Part shown: positions 9,108 through 17,272 of the stretch, in pieces
How positions within the stretch are numbered: the first letter of the stretch is position 1
Layout of the letters: each line of letters opens with the position of its first letter
NCBI RefSeq assembly: GCF_030818415.1
Contig: NZ_JAUTAE010000001.1
Span: 2,816,001 to 2,880,000, forward strand
Length of the DNA stretch: 64,000 nt
Source: Sphingomonas sp. SORGH_AS_0950
GTDB taxonomy: Bacteria > Pseudomonadota > Alphaproteobacteria > Sphingomonadales > Sphingomonadaceae
Direction: 5' to 3'
Translations under genes and position numbers: made by a program
The notes under the pieces: model-generated
Databases searched by the model: none
Told to the model about the DNA's origin: nothing
Seen by the model: the letters and a program-made list of their open reading frames with translations, nothing else

Positions 9108-9416
9108 TTACCCCCGAGTCCGGTCGAAGGTCGCCAGTTCATAGGCGATCGACCCTTCGACCAGAACGTCCCACATCTCGGCGATCACGGCGCCGGGCAG
9201 GCCCAGCCGTTCGGCCTCGGCCCGCGCCTGTTCGATCACCTGGGTCTTGCGATCCTCGTCGCGCACGCGGTCGCGGCTCGGCTTGATCCGCGCGGCGGCG
9301 TCCATATAGCCGAAGCGGCGCGCAAGCAGCGCCACCAGCTCGCGGTCGAGCTGGTCGACGCCCGCGCGAACCTCCGCCATGGTGGTGCAATCGGGTCCGG
9401 CGAGAATCTGGGTCAT
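9108..9416 (-). CDS. Chorismate mutase (AroQ type)
   Basis: A 102-residue all-helical AroQ-type protein that rearranges chorismate to prephenate for phenylalanine and tyrosine synthesis. The N-terminal helix VRAGVDQLDRELVALLARR carries the conserved Arg, followed by a Lys in AARIKPSRDRVRD and a C-terminal helix. I chose ATG 9416; longer readings extend into the divergent gene's region without similarity. It ends 13 bases from a repeat pair. Family members of this size can instead be isochorismate-pyruvate lyases, so the exact reaction is less certain than the fold. Confidence 0.87.
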   Translation of the reverse strand: MTQILAGPDCTTMAEVRAGVDQLDRELVALLARRFGYMDAAARIKPSRDRVRDEDRKTQVIEQARAEAERLGLPGAVIAEMWDVLVEGSIAYELATFDRTRG

Positions 9417-9518
9417 GGCCAAGCTCTGCCGGGCGGCGTTCGCGCTGTCCAGTCCGGCTTGCGGGTCGCGGCTGGCGCGCGATAGGCTGCGGCTTCGTTC
9501 CAATTGGGAGATAGGACG

Positions 9519-9743
9519 ATGCTGACCACCTTGCTGCTGCTTGCGCTTTCCGGCCAACAGGCCGAACCCACCCCCGCACCGGTGAAGGAAAAGAAGATCT
9601 GCCGCGCGCAGGAAACCACCGGCTCGCGCCTCGCCAGCAAGCGGATCTGCAAGACCCAGGCGGAATGGGACGAGATCGCTGCCAATGCCCGCAACGATGT
9701 GGAAAGCACCGCCGGACGGCTGAGCACCGCCAACGGCCGCTGA
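9519..9743 (+). CDS. Small secreted protein with CRxxxxTGSRL motif
   Basis: A 74-residue protein starting MLTTLLLLALS, a short hydrophobic signal, then a Pro/Lys-rich linker and a conserved core with CRAQETTGSRLASKRI and CKTQAEWDE. Small exported proteins with this two-cysteine core recur in sphingomonads; their function is unknown to me. The ATG at 9519 sits after GGAG-like AGGACG. It is divergent from chorismate mutase. Confidence 0.72.
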   Translation: MLTTLLLLALSGQQAEPTPAPVKEKKICRAQETTGSRLASKRICKTQAEWDEIAANARNDVESTAGRLSTANGR

Positions 9744-9756
9744 TCCGCCGCTTCGC

Positions 9757-9785
9757 TTGACTCCGGGGTGCGTCTCGGTTAGGCG
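9757..9785 (+). promoter_or_regulatory. Possible promoter for rpsD
   Basis: TTGACT at 9757-9762 is followed after 17 bases by TAGGCG at 9780-9785, a fair -35 with a weak -10. The 160-base gap before rpsD contains no gene, so a promoter is expected here; this exact site is only a suggestion. Confidence 0.3.
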
Positions 9786-9903
9786 CGCCCCTTCGCAATT
9801 GCCCCCGCATCCCGGTGAAGCGGTGGGCCTGCGCTTGTCCCCATAAAGGCTTGCATGGTGCGATACCGGGACCAACGTCGTTCGTAATTGCCAAGGATTT
9901 AAG

Positions 9904-10518
9904 ATGTCGAAGCGTCAGAGCGCGAAGTACAAGCTCGATCGCCGTATGGGCGAGAACATCTGGGGCCGCCCCAAGAGCCCCGTCAACAAGCGTGAATATG
10001 GCCCCGGCCAGCACGGTCAGCGTCGCAAGGGCAAGATGTCGGACTTCGGTCTGCAGCTGCGCGCCAAGCAGAAGCTGAAGGGCTATTACGGCGACGTGAC
10101 CGAGAAGCAGTTCAAGGCCTGCTACCAGGAAGCCGCCCGCATGAAGGGCGACACCTCGCAGAACCTGATCGGCCTGCTCGAGCAGCGTCTGGACATGATC
10201 GTGTACCGCGCCAAGTTCGCGCCGACGATCTTCGCCGCGCGCCAGCTGGTCAGCCACGGCCACATCCGCGTCAACGGCGTGAAGTGCAACGTCGCGTCGC
10301 GTCGCTGCTTCGTCGGCGACGAGATCTCGCTGGGTTCGAAGGCGACCGAAATGGCGCTGGTCATGGAAGCACAGCAGCTCGCCGAGCGTGAAGTGCCCGA
10401 TTACGTCACCGCCGACGGCAACACCAAGGTCGCGCTGACCCGCATCCCGACCCTGGACGAAGTGCCCTATCCGGTGAAGATGGAGCCGAACCTGGTCGTC
10501 GAATTCTATTCGCGCTAA
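9904..10518 (+). CDS. rpsD: 30S ribosomal protein S4
   Basis: Primary 16S rRNA-binding protein of the small subunit, also tied to translational accuracy. The 204-residue sequence begins [20 protein letters not shown], the long N-terminal form of alphaproteobacteria, and carries the S4 RNA-binding domain (about 95-160, with [14 protein letters not shown]). It is a single-gene unit closed by a good intrinsic terminator. Confidence 0.98.
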   Translation: MSKRQSAKYKLDRRMGENIWGRPKSPVNKREYGPGQHGQRRKGKMSDFGLQLRAKQKLKGYYGDVTEKQFKACYQEAARMKGDTSQNLIGLLEQRLDMIVYRAKFAPTIFAARQLVSHGHIRVNGVKCNVASRRCFVGDEISLGSKATEMALVMEAQQLAEREVPDYVTADGNTKVALTRIPTLDEVPYPVKMEPNLVVEFYSR

Positions 10519-10547
10519 GTTTTCGGGTCTTACCGAATTGCGGAAAG

Positions 10548-10573
10548 GGCGGTCCTTCGGGGCCGCCTTTTTT
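10548..10573 (+). terminator. Intrinsic terminator of rpsD
   Basis: GGCGGTCC (10548-10555) pairs with GGGCCGCC (10560-10567) around a TTCG tetraloop, followed by six T. It lies 30 bases after the rpsD stop. Confidence 0.85.
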
Positions 10574-10641
10574 CGTTTCGGCGTCGCTTGCCGGATGCCG
10601 AAGGGCCGCCCATACTCCGCCCATACAAGGAGAGGGGTGCG

Positions 10642-11010
10642 ATGCGACCGGGTTTTGTTGCCATCGGTGCATGGATGATCGCGACGGCCGCCACGGCCCA
10701 GACCGCCGAGCAGGGCCAATATGCCGGACAACTCCGCGCGATATTCACCGCGGTCGCCAGCGGCACCTGCCCGGCCGACCTGATGGCGGATGGCCTGCTC
10801 AAGGCGTATCAGGACCAACTCCCCCGGATGGCGCCGGACCTGAAGGCGGCGGGGCCCGTCAAGACGATCACCTTCGTGCAGGCCGAACAGATAAGCGGCG
10901 AACGCTATGAGCAATATCGGGTGAACTTCACCAACGGCGCGCCGTCCAAGTGGACGATCGGCGGGCTGCGCAATGGCAAGTTCCAGTCGGTCTATTCGCT
11001 GGGGGACTGA
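10642..11010 (+). CDS. Secreted protein, unknown function
   Basis: A 122-residue protein with a signal peptide (GFVAIGAWMIATAATAQ, probable cleavage after ATA or TAQ). The mature part has one cysteine (GTCPADLM) and a C-terminal strand-rich half (RYEQYRVNFTNG, SKWTIGGLRNGKF) of the kind seen in small periplasmic binding folds. ATG 10642 follows an AGGAGAGGGG ribosome site, which supports the start. I do not recognise the family. It stands alone between rpsD and a peptidase gene. Confidence 0.72.
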   Translation: MRPGFVAIGAWMIATAATAQTAEQGQYAGQLRAIFTAVASGTCPADLMADGLLKAYQDQLPRMAPDLKAAGPVKTITFVQAEQISGERYEQYRVNFTNGAPSKWTIGGLRNGKFQSVYSLGD

Positions 11011-11134
11011 CGTTTTCCCTTGGCCCGGAACGGCGTTTCCGGAGCTGACGCTGGAGCGAAGGCAAACGCCGGCATGCTTGCCCTCGGCGACGCCGCCCGG
11101 CACAACCTCCCCAAACACAAGGGGAAAGCACATC

Positions 11135-12766
11135 ATGCGTCGTCTGGTCCTATTGTCCCTCCTGCTCTCGGGCACCGCCATCGCGCAGGAACGGCCCGCC
11201 ATTTCGGTCGACACGCTCAAGACCGTGACGCAGGTCCTGTCCTCCGACGAATATGAAGGCCGCGCGCCGACCACGCCCGCCGAGGACAAGACGGTCGCCT
11301 ATATCATCGACCGTTTCCAGAAGGCCGGTCTGAAGCCCGGCAATAAGGGCAGCTGGACCCAGGACGTGCCGATGGTCGAGATCACCGCGACCGACGTCCA
11401 GCCCTTCACGGTGGCGGGCAAGGGGCAGCCCATTTCGCTGGCCTACCGCACCGACATGGTGGCGGGGACCTATCGCGTCACGCCCCGGATCGACGTGAAG
11501 GACAGCGAGATGGTCTTTGTCGGCTATGGCATCACCGCGCCCGAAAAGGGCTGGGACGATTATGCCGGGGTGGATGTGCGCGGCAAGACGGTGGTCATCC
11601 TGATCAACGATGCCGACTGGCAGACCATGGGGCGCGATGGGCCGTTCGAGGGGCGCGCGATGACCTGGTATGGTCGCTGGCCCTATAAGTTCGAGAATGC
11701 CGCGAAGCACGGCGCCGCCGCCGCGCTGATCGTGCACCAGACCGAACCCGCCGCTTACCCTTGGGCGGTGGTCCAGTCCTCCTGGACCGGGCCGCAGCTG
11801 GAGCTGGACGAGGCGGGGGATCATATGGATCAGAGCCAGGTCATCGGCTGGATCCAGCAGCCCGTGGCCGAGCGCATCCTGAAGGCGGCGGGCCAGGACC
11901 TCGCCAGTCTGACCAGGGCGGCGCAGACCAAGGGGTTCAAGGCGGTGCCGCTGGGCCTGACCCTGTCGGGCGGCTTCGCCAACACGATCCGGCGCCAGGC
12001 ATCCAAGAATGTGATCGGCGTCCTGCCCGGCACCACCGAGCCGGGCGATTACGTCCTCTATTCGGCGCATTGGGACCATCTGGGCCGCTGCGACGCGGTG
12101 GACGGCGACGATATCTGCAACGGCGCGCTCGACAATGCCACGGGCATCGCCGGGCTGGTCGCGCTGGCCGAGGCGCAAGCAAAGGCGGGGCCTGCCAAGC
12201 GCTCGATCGCGTTCCTGGCGGTGACGGCGGAGGAAAGCGGGCTGCTCGGTTCGGGCTATTATGCGCAGCATCCGGTGTTCCCGCTGGCGCGGACCGTGGG
12301 GGGCGTGAACATGGACGGGCTGAACGTGACGGGCCGCTCGAAGGACTTCGTGCTGGTCGGCAAGGGCAAGTCCGAGATTGAGGATCTGGCCAAGGGCTTT
12401 GTCGGCCGGCAGGGCCGCTATATCGGCGAGGAAGCCAATCCCGAGCGCGGCAGCTATTACCGTTCCGACCATTTCTCCTTCGCCAAGCTGGGCGTGCCGA
12501 TGCTCGACGGCGGGTCGGGGCAGGACAAGGTGATGGGTGGGATCGCCGCAGGCAAGAAGGCGACCGAGGACTATGTCGCCAACCGCTATCACAAGCCCGC
12601 CGACGAATATGATCCCCGCTGGGATTGGTCGGGCGCGGTCGAGGATTTGACGGTCTATTATCAATTGGGCAGGACGCTGGCCGACCGGCCGGGCCTGTGG
12701 CCCAACTGGTATCCCACCGCCGAATTTCGCGCCATTCGCGATCAAAGCAGGAAGAACGTCCAGTGA
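11135..12766 (+). CDS. Secreted M28-family metallopeptidase
   Basis: A 543-residue exported zinc peptidase. It has a signal peptide ([15 protein letters not shown]), a protease-associated domain inserted at about 120-230, and the M28 zinc site: SAHWDHLG (first His), [10 protein letters not shown] (bridging Asp), AEESGLLGS (catalytic Glu), NMDGLN and [11 protein letters not shown] (last His). M28 enzymes are mostly aminopeptidases; the substrate is not known here. The start at ATG 11135 follows AAGGGGAAAG. Its stop overlaps the aguA GTG (GTGA), so the two are translationally coupled although their roles seem unrelated. Confidence 0.92.
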   Translation: MRRLVLLSLLLSGTAIAQERPAISVDTLKTVTQVLSSDEYEGRAPTTPAEDKTVAYIIDRFQKAGLKPGNKGSWTQDVPMVEITATDVQPFTVAGKGQPISLAYRTDMVAGTYRVTPRIDVKDSEMVFVGYGITAPEKGWDDYAGVDVRGKTVVILINDADWQTMGRDGPFEGRAMTWYGRWPYKFENAAKHGAAAALIVHQTEPAAYPWAVVQSSWTGPQLELDEAGDHMDQSQVIGWIQQPVAERILKAAGQDLASLTRAAQTKGFKAVPLGLTLSGGFANTIRRQASKNVIGVLPGTTEPGDYVLYSAHWDHLGRCDAVDGDDICNGALDNATGIAGLVALAEAQAKAGPAKRSIAFLAVTAEESGLLGSGYYAQHPVFPLARTVGGVNMDGLNVTGRSKDFVLVGKGKSEIEDLAKGFVGRQGRYIGEEANPERGSYYRSDHFSFAKLGVPMLDGGSGQDKVMGGIAAGKKATEDYVANRYHKPADEYDPRWDWSGAVEDLTVYYQLGRTLADRPGLWPNWYPTAEFRAIRDQSRKNVQ

Positions 12767-13749
12767 CCACGCAGACCGTGACCACGCCCCCGCCGCCCGA
12801 ATGGGCCCCGCATGACGCCGTGTGGATCGGCTTTCCCAGCCATCCCGAGCTGTGGCAGGAGGATCTGGAGCCTGCGCGCGAGGAGGTGCTGGCCTTTGCC
12901 CGCGCCGTCCATGCCGATGGCCGGGGCGAGCGGGTGATCCTGGTCGCCGCAGACGGCGAGGCGGCCGATGCCGCGCGGGCCATGGCGGGCGACGCGGCGG
13001 AGGTGATCGTCCAGCCCTTCGGCGATATCTGGCTGCGCGACACCGGCCCGATCGTCACCGGCGACGGATCGGCACGGCTGTTCCAGTTCAACGGCTGGGG
13101 CGGCAAATACGACCTGCCCGGTGACGATACGGTCGGCGCGCGGCTGGCCGAGGATCGCGGTATCGCGGCGACGGTGTGCGACTGGGTGCTGGAAGGCGGC
13201 GCGATCGACGGCGACGGCACCGGGCTGGTCATCACCACGCGCCAGTGCCTGCTCAACCCCAATCGCAATCCCGAGCTGAGCGAGGCGGCGATCGCCGACC
13301 GGCTGGCGCGCGACCTGGGGCTGACGCGGATCGTCTGGCTAGGCGACGGCCTGCTCAACGACCATACCGACGGCCATGTCGACAATCTGGCGCGCTTCGT
13401 CGGACCGAACCGGGTCGCCATGCCCGAGGCGGCCGAGAACGACCCCAACTGGCAGGTCTATGCCGCCGCCAAGCGGACCGCCGAGGCGGCCGGGCTGGAG
13501 GTCGTGACCATCCCGTCGCCCGGCCGCGTGCTGCGCGACGAAGAGGTGGTGCCCGCCAGCTATATGAACTTCTATATCGGCAATGCGGCGGTCGTCGTGC
13601 CGATCTATGGCAGCGAGAATGACGATGCGGGCGTCGCCGCGATCCAGGCGATCTTCCCCGACCATCAGGTCATCGGCCTGCGCGCCGACGCGATCCTGAC
13701 CGGCGGCGGCAGCTTCCACTGCATCTCGCAGCAGATCCCGGCGCGCTGA
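12763..13749 (+). CDS. aguA: Agmatine deiminase AguA
   Basis: Hydrolyses agmatine to N-carbamoylputrescine and ammonia, part of the arginine-decarboxylase route to putrescine. Guanidino-group hydrolase motifs are visible: GFPSHPELW near the N-terminus, [20 protein letters not shown] (catalytic His) and the C-terminal nucleophile cysteine in [11 protein letters not shown]. The GTG start overlaps the peptidase stop. The partner amidase aguB lies 1.2 kb downstream, separated by a terminator and a membrane protein. Confidence 0.95.
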   Translation: MTTQTVTTPPPPEWAPHDAVWIGFPSHPELWQEDLEPAREEVLAFARAVHADGRGERVILVAADGEAADAARAMAGDAAEVIVQPFGDIWLRDTGPIVTGDGSARLFQFNGWGGKYDLPGDDTVGARLAEDRGIAATVCDWVLEGGAIDGDGTGLVITTRQCLLNPNRNPELSEAAIADRLARDLGLTRIVWLGDGLLNDHTDGHVDNLARFVGPNRVAMPEAAENDPNWQVYAAAKRTAEAAGLEVVTIPSPGRVLRDEEVVPASYMNFYIGNAAVVVPIYGSENDDAGVAAIQAIFPDHQVIGLRADAILTGGGSFHCISQQIPAR

Positions 13750-13770
13750 TCCGAATCGCGGCCGACAAAA

Positions 13771-13805
13771 GGCCCGCGCTTCCAGAGGGGAGCGCGGGCC
13801 TTTTT
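13771..13805 (+). terminator. Intrinsic terminator of aguA
   Basis: GGCCCGCGCT (13771-13780) pairs perfectly with AGCGCGGGCC (13791-13800), followed by TTTTT. It separates the peptidase-aguA unit from the membrane-protein-aguB unit. Confidence 0.85.
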
Positions 13806-13893
13806 GCTGTGTAACGCTTCCAGCGGAGAGGGATCGGGGATGCGGCCCCTCGCATAAGGTGCTACTCCTTTCATGATAGAAGGGGGATGCGCC

Positions 13894-14916
13894 ATGATGA
13901 TCGCCCGCTCGACTGCCACGCCCGATCGTTCCGTCTGGTCGGCCATCGTTCCTCCCCTCGTCATCATGGCGGCGGCGGCCCTGCTCCGCCTGCCGATCGC
14001 ACTGGCCCATCCCCATGCAGCGGCATTGCTGTTCCTGTGGATCGCTTCCGACGCGATGATGCTGGGCCTGATCGCCCGCCATCGCCGTCCCGGCTGGCGC
14101 GCGGGCATTGCTGCCATGGCGATGGCGGGCTCGGCGGTCCTTTCCCTGTCGCCGGTGCCGATCCGCGCCGCCCTGGTCGACATGCCCTGGGCGCTGGCGG
14201 TGCCGGTGGTCGCGATCGGCCTTCATGGCGGCTGGGGCCTGTGGCGCGTGGCGGAGCGGGTGCGACATTGGGATGCGCGTGATCCCGATCGCTGGGGCGC
14301 ATTGCTTGGCGAAATTCTACCCCCGCCACTCGCGCGCTTCGCCATGGCCGAGGCGAGGCTGCTGCATCTGGCCCTGTTTCGCTGGAACGGCGCACCCGAC
14401 GTGCCGCCGGGGACGATCGGCTTTGCCTATCACCGCTATCTCCAGCCGATGATGATCGCGCTGCTGCTGCTATCCTGCATCGAGATCGGGGTCACGCACC
14501 TGCTCATTGCGCATTGGAACCGGACGCTGGCGTGGATCCTGTTCGCGATCAGCGACGTGTCGCTTCTCTATCTGGTCGGCCTCATCAAGTCGCTGCGGCT
14601 GGCACCTGTGTTGCTGACCCCGACGGGGGTACGGATTCGCGCCGGGATTCTGATCGACCGGATAATCCCCTATGAAGCGATCGCCGAAGTCACGGCGAAT
14701 CCCGATGGAGAGACGGTGCGGGCGCCGGGCAGCTGGAACGTGGCGTTGCTCGCCTGGCCCAACCTGATGCTCCGGCTCGAAACGCCGCTGCCGCCCCGTT
14801 CGCCCTGGCATGGCGCGCCGGTCCACGCGATCGCCTTGCGGCTCGACGAGCCCGGTCGCTTCCTCGACGAATTGCGCGCCCGGCTGGTCACTCGGCGGGT
14901 GACGGGCCGGTCCTGA
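13894..14916 (+). CDS. Polytopic membrane protein, unknown function
   Basis: A 340-residue protein with about six hydrophobic spans (for example LVIMAAAALLRLPIALA, LLFLWIASDAMMLGLIA, WALAVPVVAIGLHG, MMIALLLLSCIEIG, ILFAISDVSLLYLVGLI) and a soluble C-terminal part (about 245-340) that resembles a membrane-associated strand domain. I start at ATG 13894, six to seven bases after AGAAGGGGG; ATG 13873 is an upstream option. It lies between aguA and aguB, 19 bases before the latter, so a role in polyamine physiology is possible but unsupported. Confidence 0.78.
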   Translation: MMIARSTATPDRSVWSAIVPPLVIMAAAALLRLPIALAHPHAAALLFLWIASDAMMLGLIARHRRPGWRAGIAAMAMAGSAVLSLSPVPIRAALVDMPWALAVPVVAIGLHGGWGLWRVAERVRHWDARDPDRWGALLGEILPPPLARFAMAEARLLHLALFRWNGAPDVPPGTIGFAYHRYLQPMMIALLLLSCIEIGVTHLLIAHWNRTLAWILFAISDVSLLYLVGLIKSLRLAPVLLTPTGVRIRAGILIDRIIPYEAIAEVTANPDGETVRAPGSWNVALLAWPNLMLRLETPLPPRSPWHGAPVHAIALRLDEPGRFLDELRARLVTRRVTGRS

Positions 14917-14935
14917 GCCATTAAAGGGCGTGGCC

Positions 14936-15784
14936 ATGACCCAGATCACCGTCGCCGCGCTGCAACTGGCCTTCACCGCCGATATCGACCGCAACATCGC
15001 CGAGGTGTCGCGCCTCGTTCGCGAGGCGGCGGCCCAGGGGGCGCAGGTGATCCTGCCGCCCGAATTGTTCGAGGGCGAATATTTCTGCCGCGTCGAGGAC
15101 GAGGGACTGTTCGCCAACGCCAAGCCGACCGCCGAGCACAAGGCGGTGCGCGCGATGCAGGCGCTGGCCTCCGAGCTGAAGGTCCATATCCCGACCAGCT
15201 TCTTCGAGGCGGATGGCCCGCATCACTATAACTCGCTGGCGATGATCAATCCCGACGGGCAGGTCGCGGGCGTCTATCGCAAGAGCCATATCCCGGACGG
15301 TCCGGGCTATGAGGAGAAATTCTATTTCCGCCCCGGCAATACCGGGTTCAAGGTGTGGGACGGCCCCGCGACCAAGCTGGGCGTCGGCATCTGCTGGGAC
15401 CAATGGTACCCGGAGACGGCGCGCGCGATGATGCTGATGGGCGCCGAAATCCTGTTCTACCCCACCGCGATCGGCAGCGAGCCGCATGACGACAGCCTCG
15501 ACACCGCCCGGCTGTGGCGGCGCGCGATGGTCGGCCATGCCGTGTCGAACGTCGTGCCGATCGTCGCGGCCAACCGGGTCGGCTGCGAGCATGGTCAGAC
15601 CTTCTACGGCACCAGCTTCATCTGCGACGAGCGCGGCGACATCCTGGCGGAGTTGGACCGCGAGGAAGAGGGCGTGATCGTCGCCACGCTCGACATCGAC
15701 CGGGTGAAGCGCCACCGCGCGGCGTTCGGCTTCTTCCGCGACCGCCGTCCCGAGCTGTACGGGCGGCTGGTCCAGGATATCTGA
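14936..15784 (+). CDS. aguB: N-carbamoylputrescine amidase AguB
   Basis: Nitrilase-superfamily amidase that converts N-carbamoylputrescine to putrescine, CO2 and ammonia. The Glu-Lys-Cys triad is visible in LPPELFEGEYF, YRKSHIPDGPGY and GICWDQWYPE. The 282-residue length is standard. ATG 14936 follows AAAGGG; the in-frame GTG six bases upstream is less likely. Together with aguA it gives a complete agmatine-to-putrescine route. Confidence 0.95.
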   Translation: MTQITVAALQLAFTADIDRNIAEVSRLVREAAAQGAQVILPPELFEGEYFCRVEDEGLFANAKPTAEHKAVRAMQALASELKVHIPTSFFEADGPHHYNSLAMINPDGQVAGVYRKSHIPDGPGYEEKFYFRPGNTGFKVWDGPATKLGVGICWDQWYPETARAMMLMGAEILFYPTAIGSEPHDDSLDTARLWRRAMVGHAVSNVVPIVAANRVGCEHGQTFYGTSFICDERGDILAELDREEEGVIVATLDIDRVKRHRAAFGFFRDRRPELYGRLVQDI

Positions 15785-15792
15785 CGTCTTGT

Positions 15793-15818
15793 TCCTCCCC
15801 AGGCGCGCTTGGGGAGGA
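15793..15818. terminator. Bidirectional hairpin between aguB and the uracil-DNA glycosylase
   Basis: TCCTCCCC (15793-15800) pairs with GGGGAGGA (15811-15818) with further pairing toward the loop. It lies between convergent stops seven bases from each. There is no long T-run on either side. Confidence 0.5.
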
Positions 15819-15824
15819 GGGGGA

Positions 15825-16523
15825 TCATCCCCGCAAGGCCAGCGCCCGTTCGAACACCGCCTCGAACATGGTGGGGGTCAGTCGCCCGGTATTCTGGTTG
15901 TAGCGCGAGCAGTGATAGCTATCGAGCACCACCGGCCCGCCGCCGGGCAGGCGGTGCTCGGCCAGATGCGCGAACCGCGCCTTGGGCAGGCGTCCGCCCA
16001 GTGCCTTGATGACCGATCGGTGCGCGATCTCGCCCAGTGCGATGACGACCGACAGCCGGGGCAGCGCGGCGAGTTCCTGCTCCAGGAAGGTGCGGCAGGT
16101 GCGGATTTCGTCGGGCGTCGGCTTGTTCTCGGGCGGCAGGCACTTGACCGCGTTCAGGATCACCGCGCCGTTCAGCGTCAGGCCGTCATCGACCCGCGCG
16201 TCGAAATTCCCCTCGGCCAGCCCGAACCGGGCGAGCGTGCCATAGAGCAGCGGCCCGGCGCCATCGCCGGTAAAGGGGCGGCCGGTACGATGCGCGCCAT
16301 GCTTGCCGGGGGCCAGGCCGACGATCGCCAGCCAGGGATCGGCATCGCCGAAGGGCGGCACGGGGCCGTTCCACCAGCCGGGATATTCGGCGGCGACCGC
16401 GTGGCGGACCTCGACCAGGCGGGGGCATAGCGGGCAGTCATGGGGCGGCTGGACGGGCACGAGCGGTGCGGGGATGGCGGGAAAGGATGCATCGGACATC
16501 GCGCTCGGGTAGTCGTCGGGCAT
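15825..16523 (-). CDS. Uracil-DNA glycosylase, family 5 (UdgB-like)
   Basis: Base-excision repair glycosylase with an iron-sulfur cluster. Motif GLAPGKHGAHRTGRPFTGD and the late HCSRYNQNTGRLT are those of family 5, which also acts on damaged bases other than uracil. Four cysteines suit a 4Fe-4S cluster (CPLCPRL near residue 30, KCLPP and CRTFLEQ further on). Length 232 residues. Its ATG at 16523 shares a CATG with the divergent folK start; ATG 16499 is an alternative that would leave a small gap. Neither has a clear ribosome site. Confidence 0.88.
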   Translation of the reverse strand: MPDDYPSAMSDASFPAIPAPLVPVQPPHDCPLCPRLVEVRHAVAAEYPGWWNGPVPPFGDADPWLAIVGLAPGKHGAHRTGRPFTGDGAGPLLYGTLARFGLAEGNFDARVDDGLTLNGAVILNAVKCLPPENKPTPDEIRTCRTFLEQELAALPRLSVVIALGEIAHRSVIKALGGRLPKARFAHLAEHRLPGGGPVVLDSYHCSRYNQNTGRLTPTMFEAVFERALALRG

Positions 16524-16998
16524 GACGACGACAAGCTATGCCATCGCGCTGGGTTCCAACCGTCCGGGGCGGCATGGCTCGCCGCGCGCCGAGATCCGCG
16601 CGGCGCTGGCCAAGCTGGGCGATGTCCGCGCGGTGTCGCCGATCATCGTCACCGCGCCGGTCGGCCCGTCGATCCGGGCCTTCGCCAATGCCGCCGCGCT
16701 GGTCGACAGCCCGCTCGATCCGCCCGCGATGCTGGCGCGGCTGAAGGCGATCGAACGCGCCTTCGGGCGGCGGCGCGGGCAGCGCTGGGGCGCGCGGGTG
16801 ATCGACCTCGACATCATCCTGTGGTCGGGCGGGGTCTGGCGGTCGCCGGGACTCGTTGTCCCACACATCGCCTATGCCGCACGCGCCTTCGTGCTGCACC
16901 CGCTGGCCGCCATCGCCGCGGACTGGCGCGATCCGCGCGACGGCCGCCGGGTGAGACATTTGCGACATGGTGTTGACCGCAGGCGTCCGCGCCCCTAG
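16522..16998 (+). CDS. folK: Dihydropteridine pyrophosphokinase FolK
   Basis: Transfers pyrophosphate from ATP to 6-hydroxymethyl-dihydropterin in folate synthesis. IALGSNRPG at the N-terminus and the HPPK signature GQRWGARVIDLDIILW with the metal-binding DLD are present. The 158-residue length is typical. It is divergent from the glycosylase with start codons overlapping, and ends 20 bases before tRNA-Lys. Confidence 0.93.
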   Translation: MTTTSYAIALGSNRPGRHGSPRAEIRAALAKLGDVRAVSPIIVTAPVGPSIRAFANAAALVDSPLDPPAMLARLKAIERAFGRRRGQRWGARVIDLDIILWSGGVWRSPGLVVPHIAYAARAFVLHPLAAIAADWRDPRDGRRVRHLRHGVDRRRPRP

Positions 16999-17018
16999 GT
17001 CGCTTCCACCCCGATGGA

Positions 17019-17094
17019 GGGTCCGTAGCTCAGTTGGTAGAGCAAGCGACTTTTAATCGAGAGGTCCCGGGTTCGAGTCCCGGCGGACCCACCA
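17019..17094 (+). tRNA. tRNA-Lys (anticodon TTT)
   Basis: A 76-base cloverleaf with acceptor GGGTCCG/CGGACCC, D-arm AGCTCAGTTGGTAGAGC, anticodon loop CTTTTAA giving TTT, T-arm GGTTCGAGTCC and an encoded CCA end. The lysine identity follows from the anticodon. Confidence 0.97.
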
Positions 17095-17272
17095 CGGGGT
17101 GTTTCAAGACATTGCGGACCTTTCCCGATCGGCAGGTGGCATAAGCGCCCCGCCGCGTCCCCGCCTGATACGCGTGGCACGATGGGGTCATGGCGGCAGG
17201 GGCTGCCCCATGGTAATCCGTAGCGGCGCCAATGACGTAGGATGCTGGCGCGCCGAACAGGACGAGCGCCGC

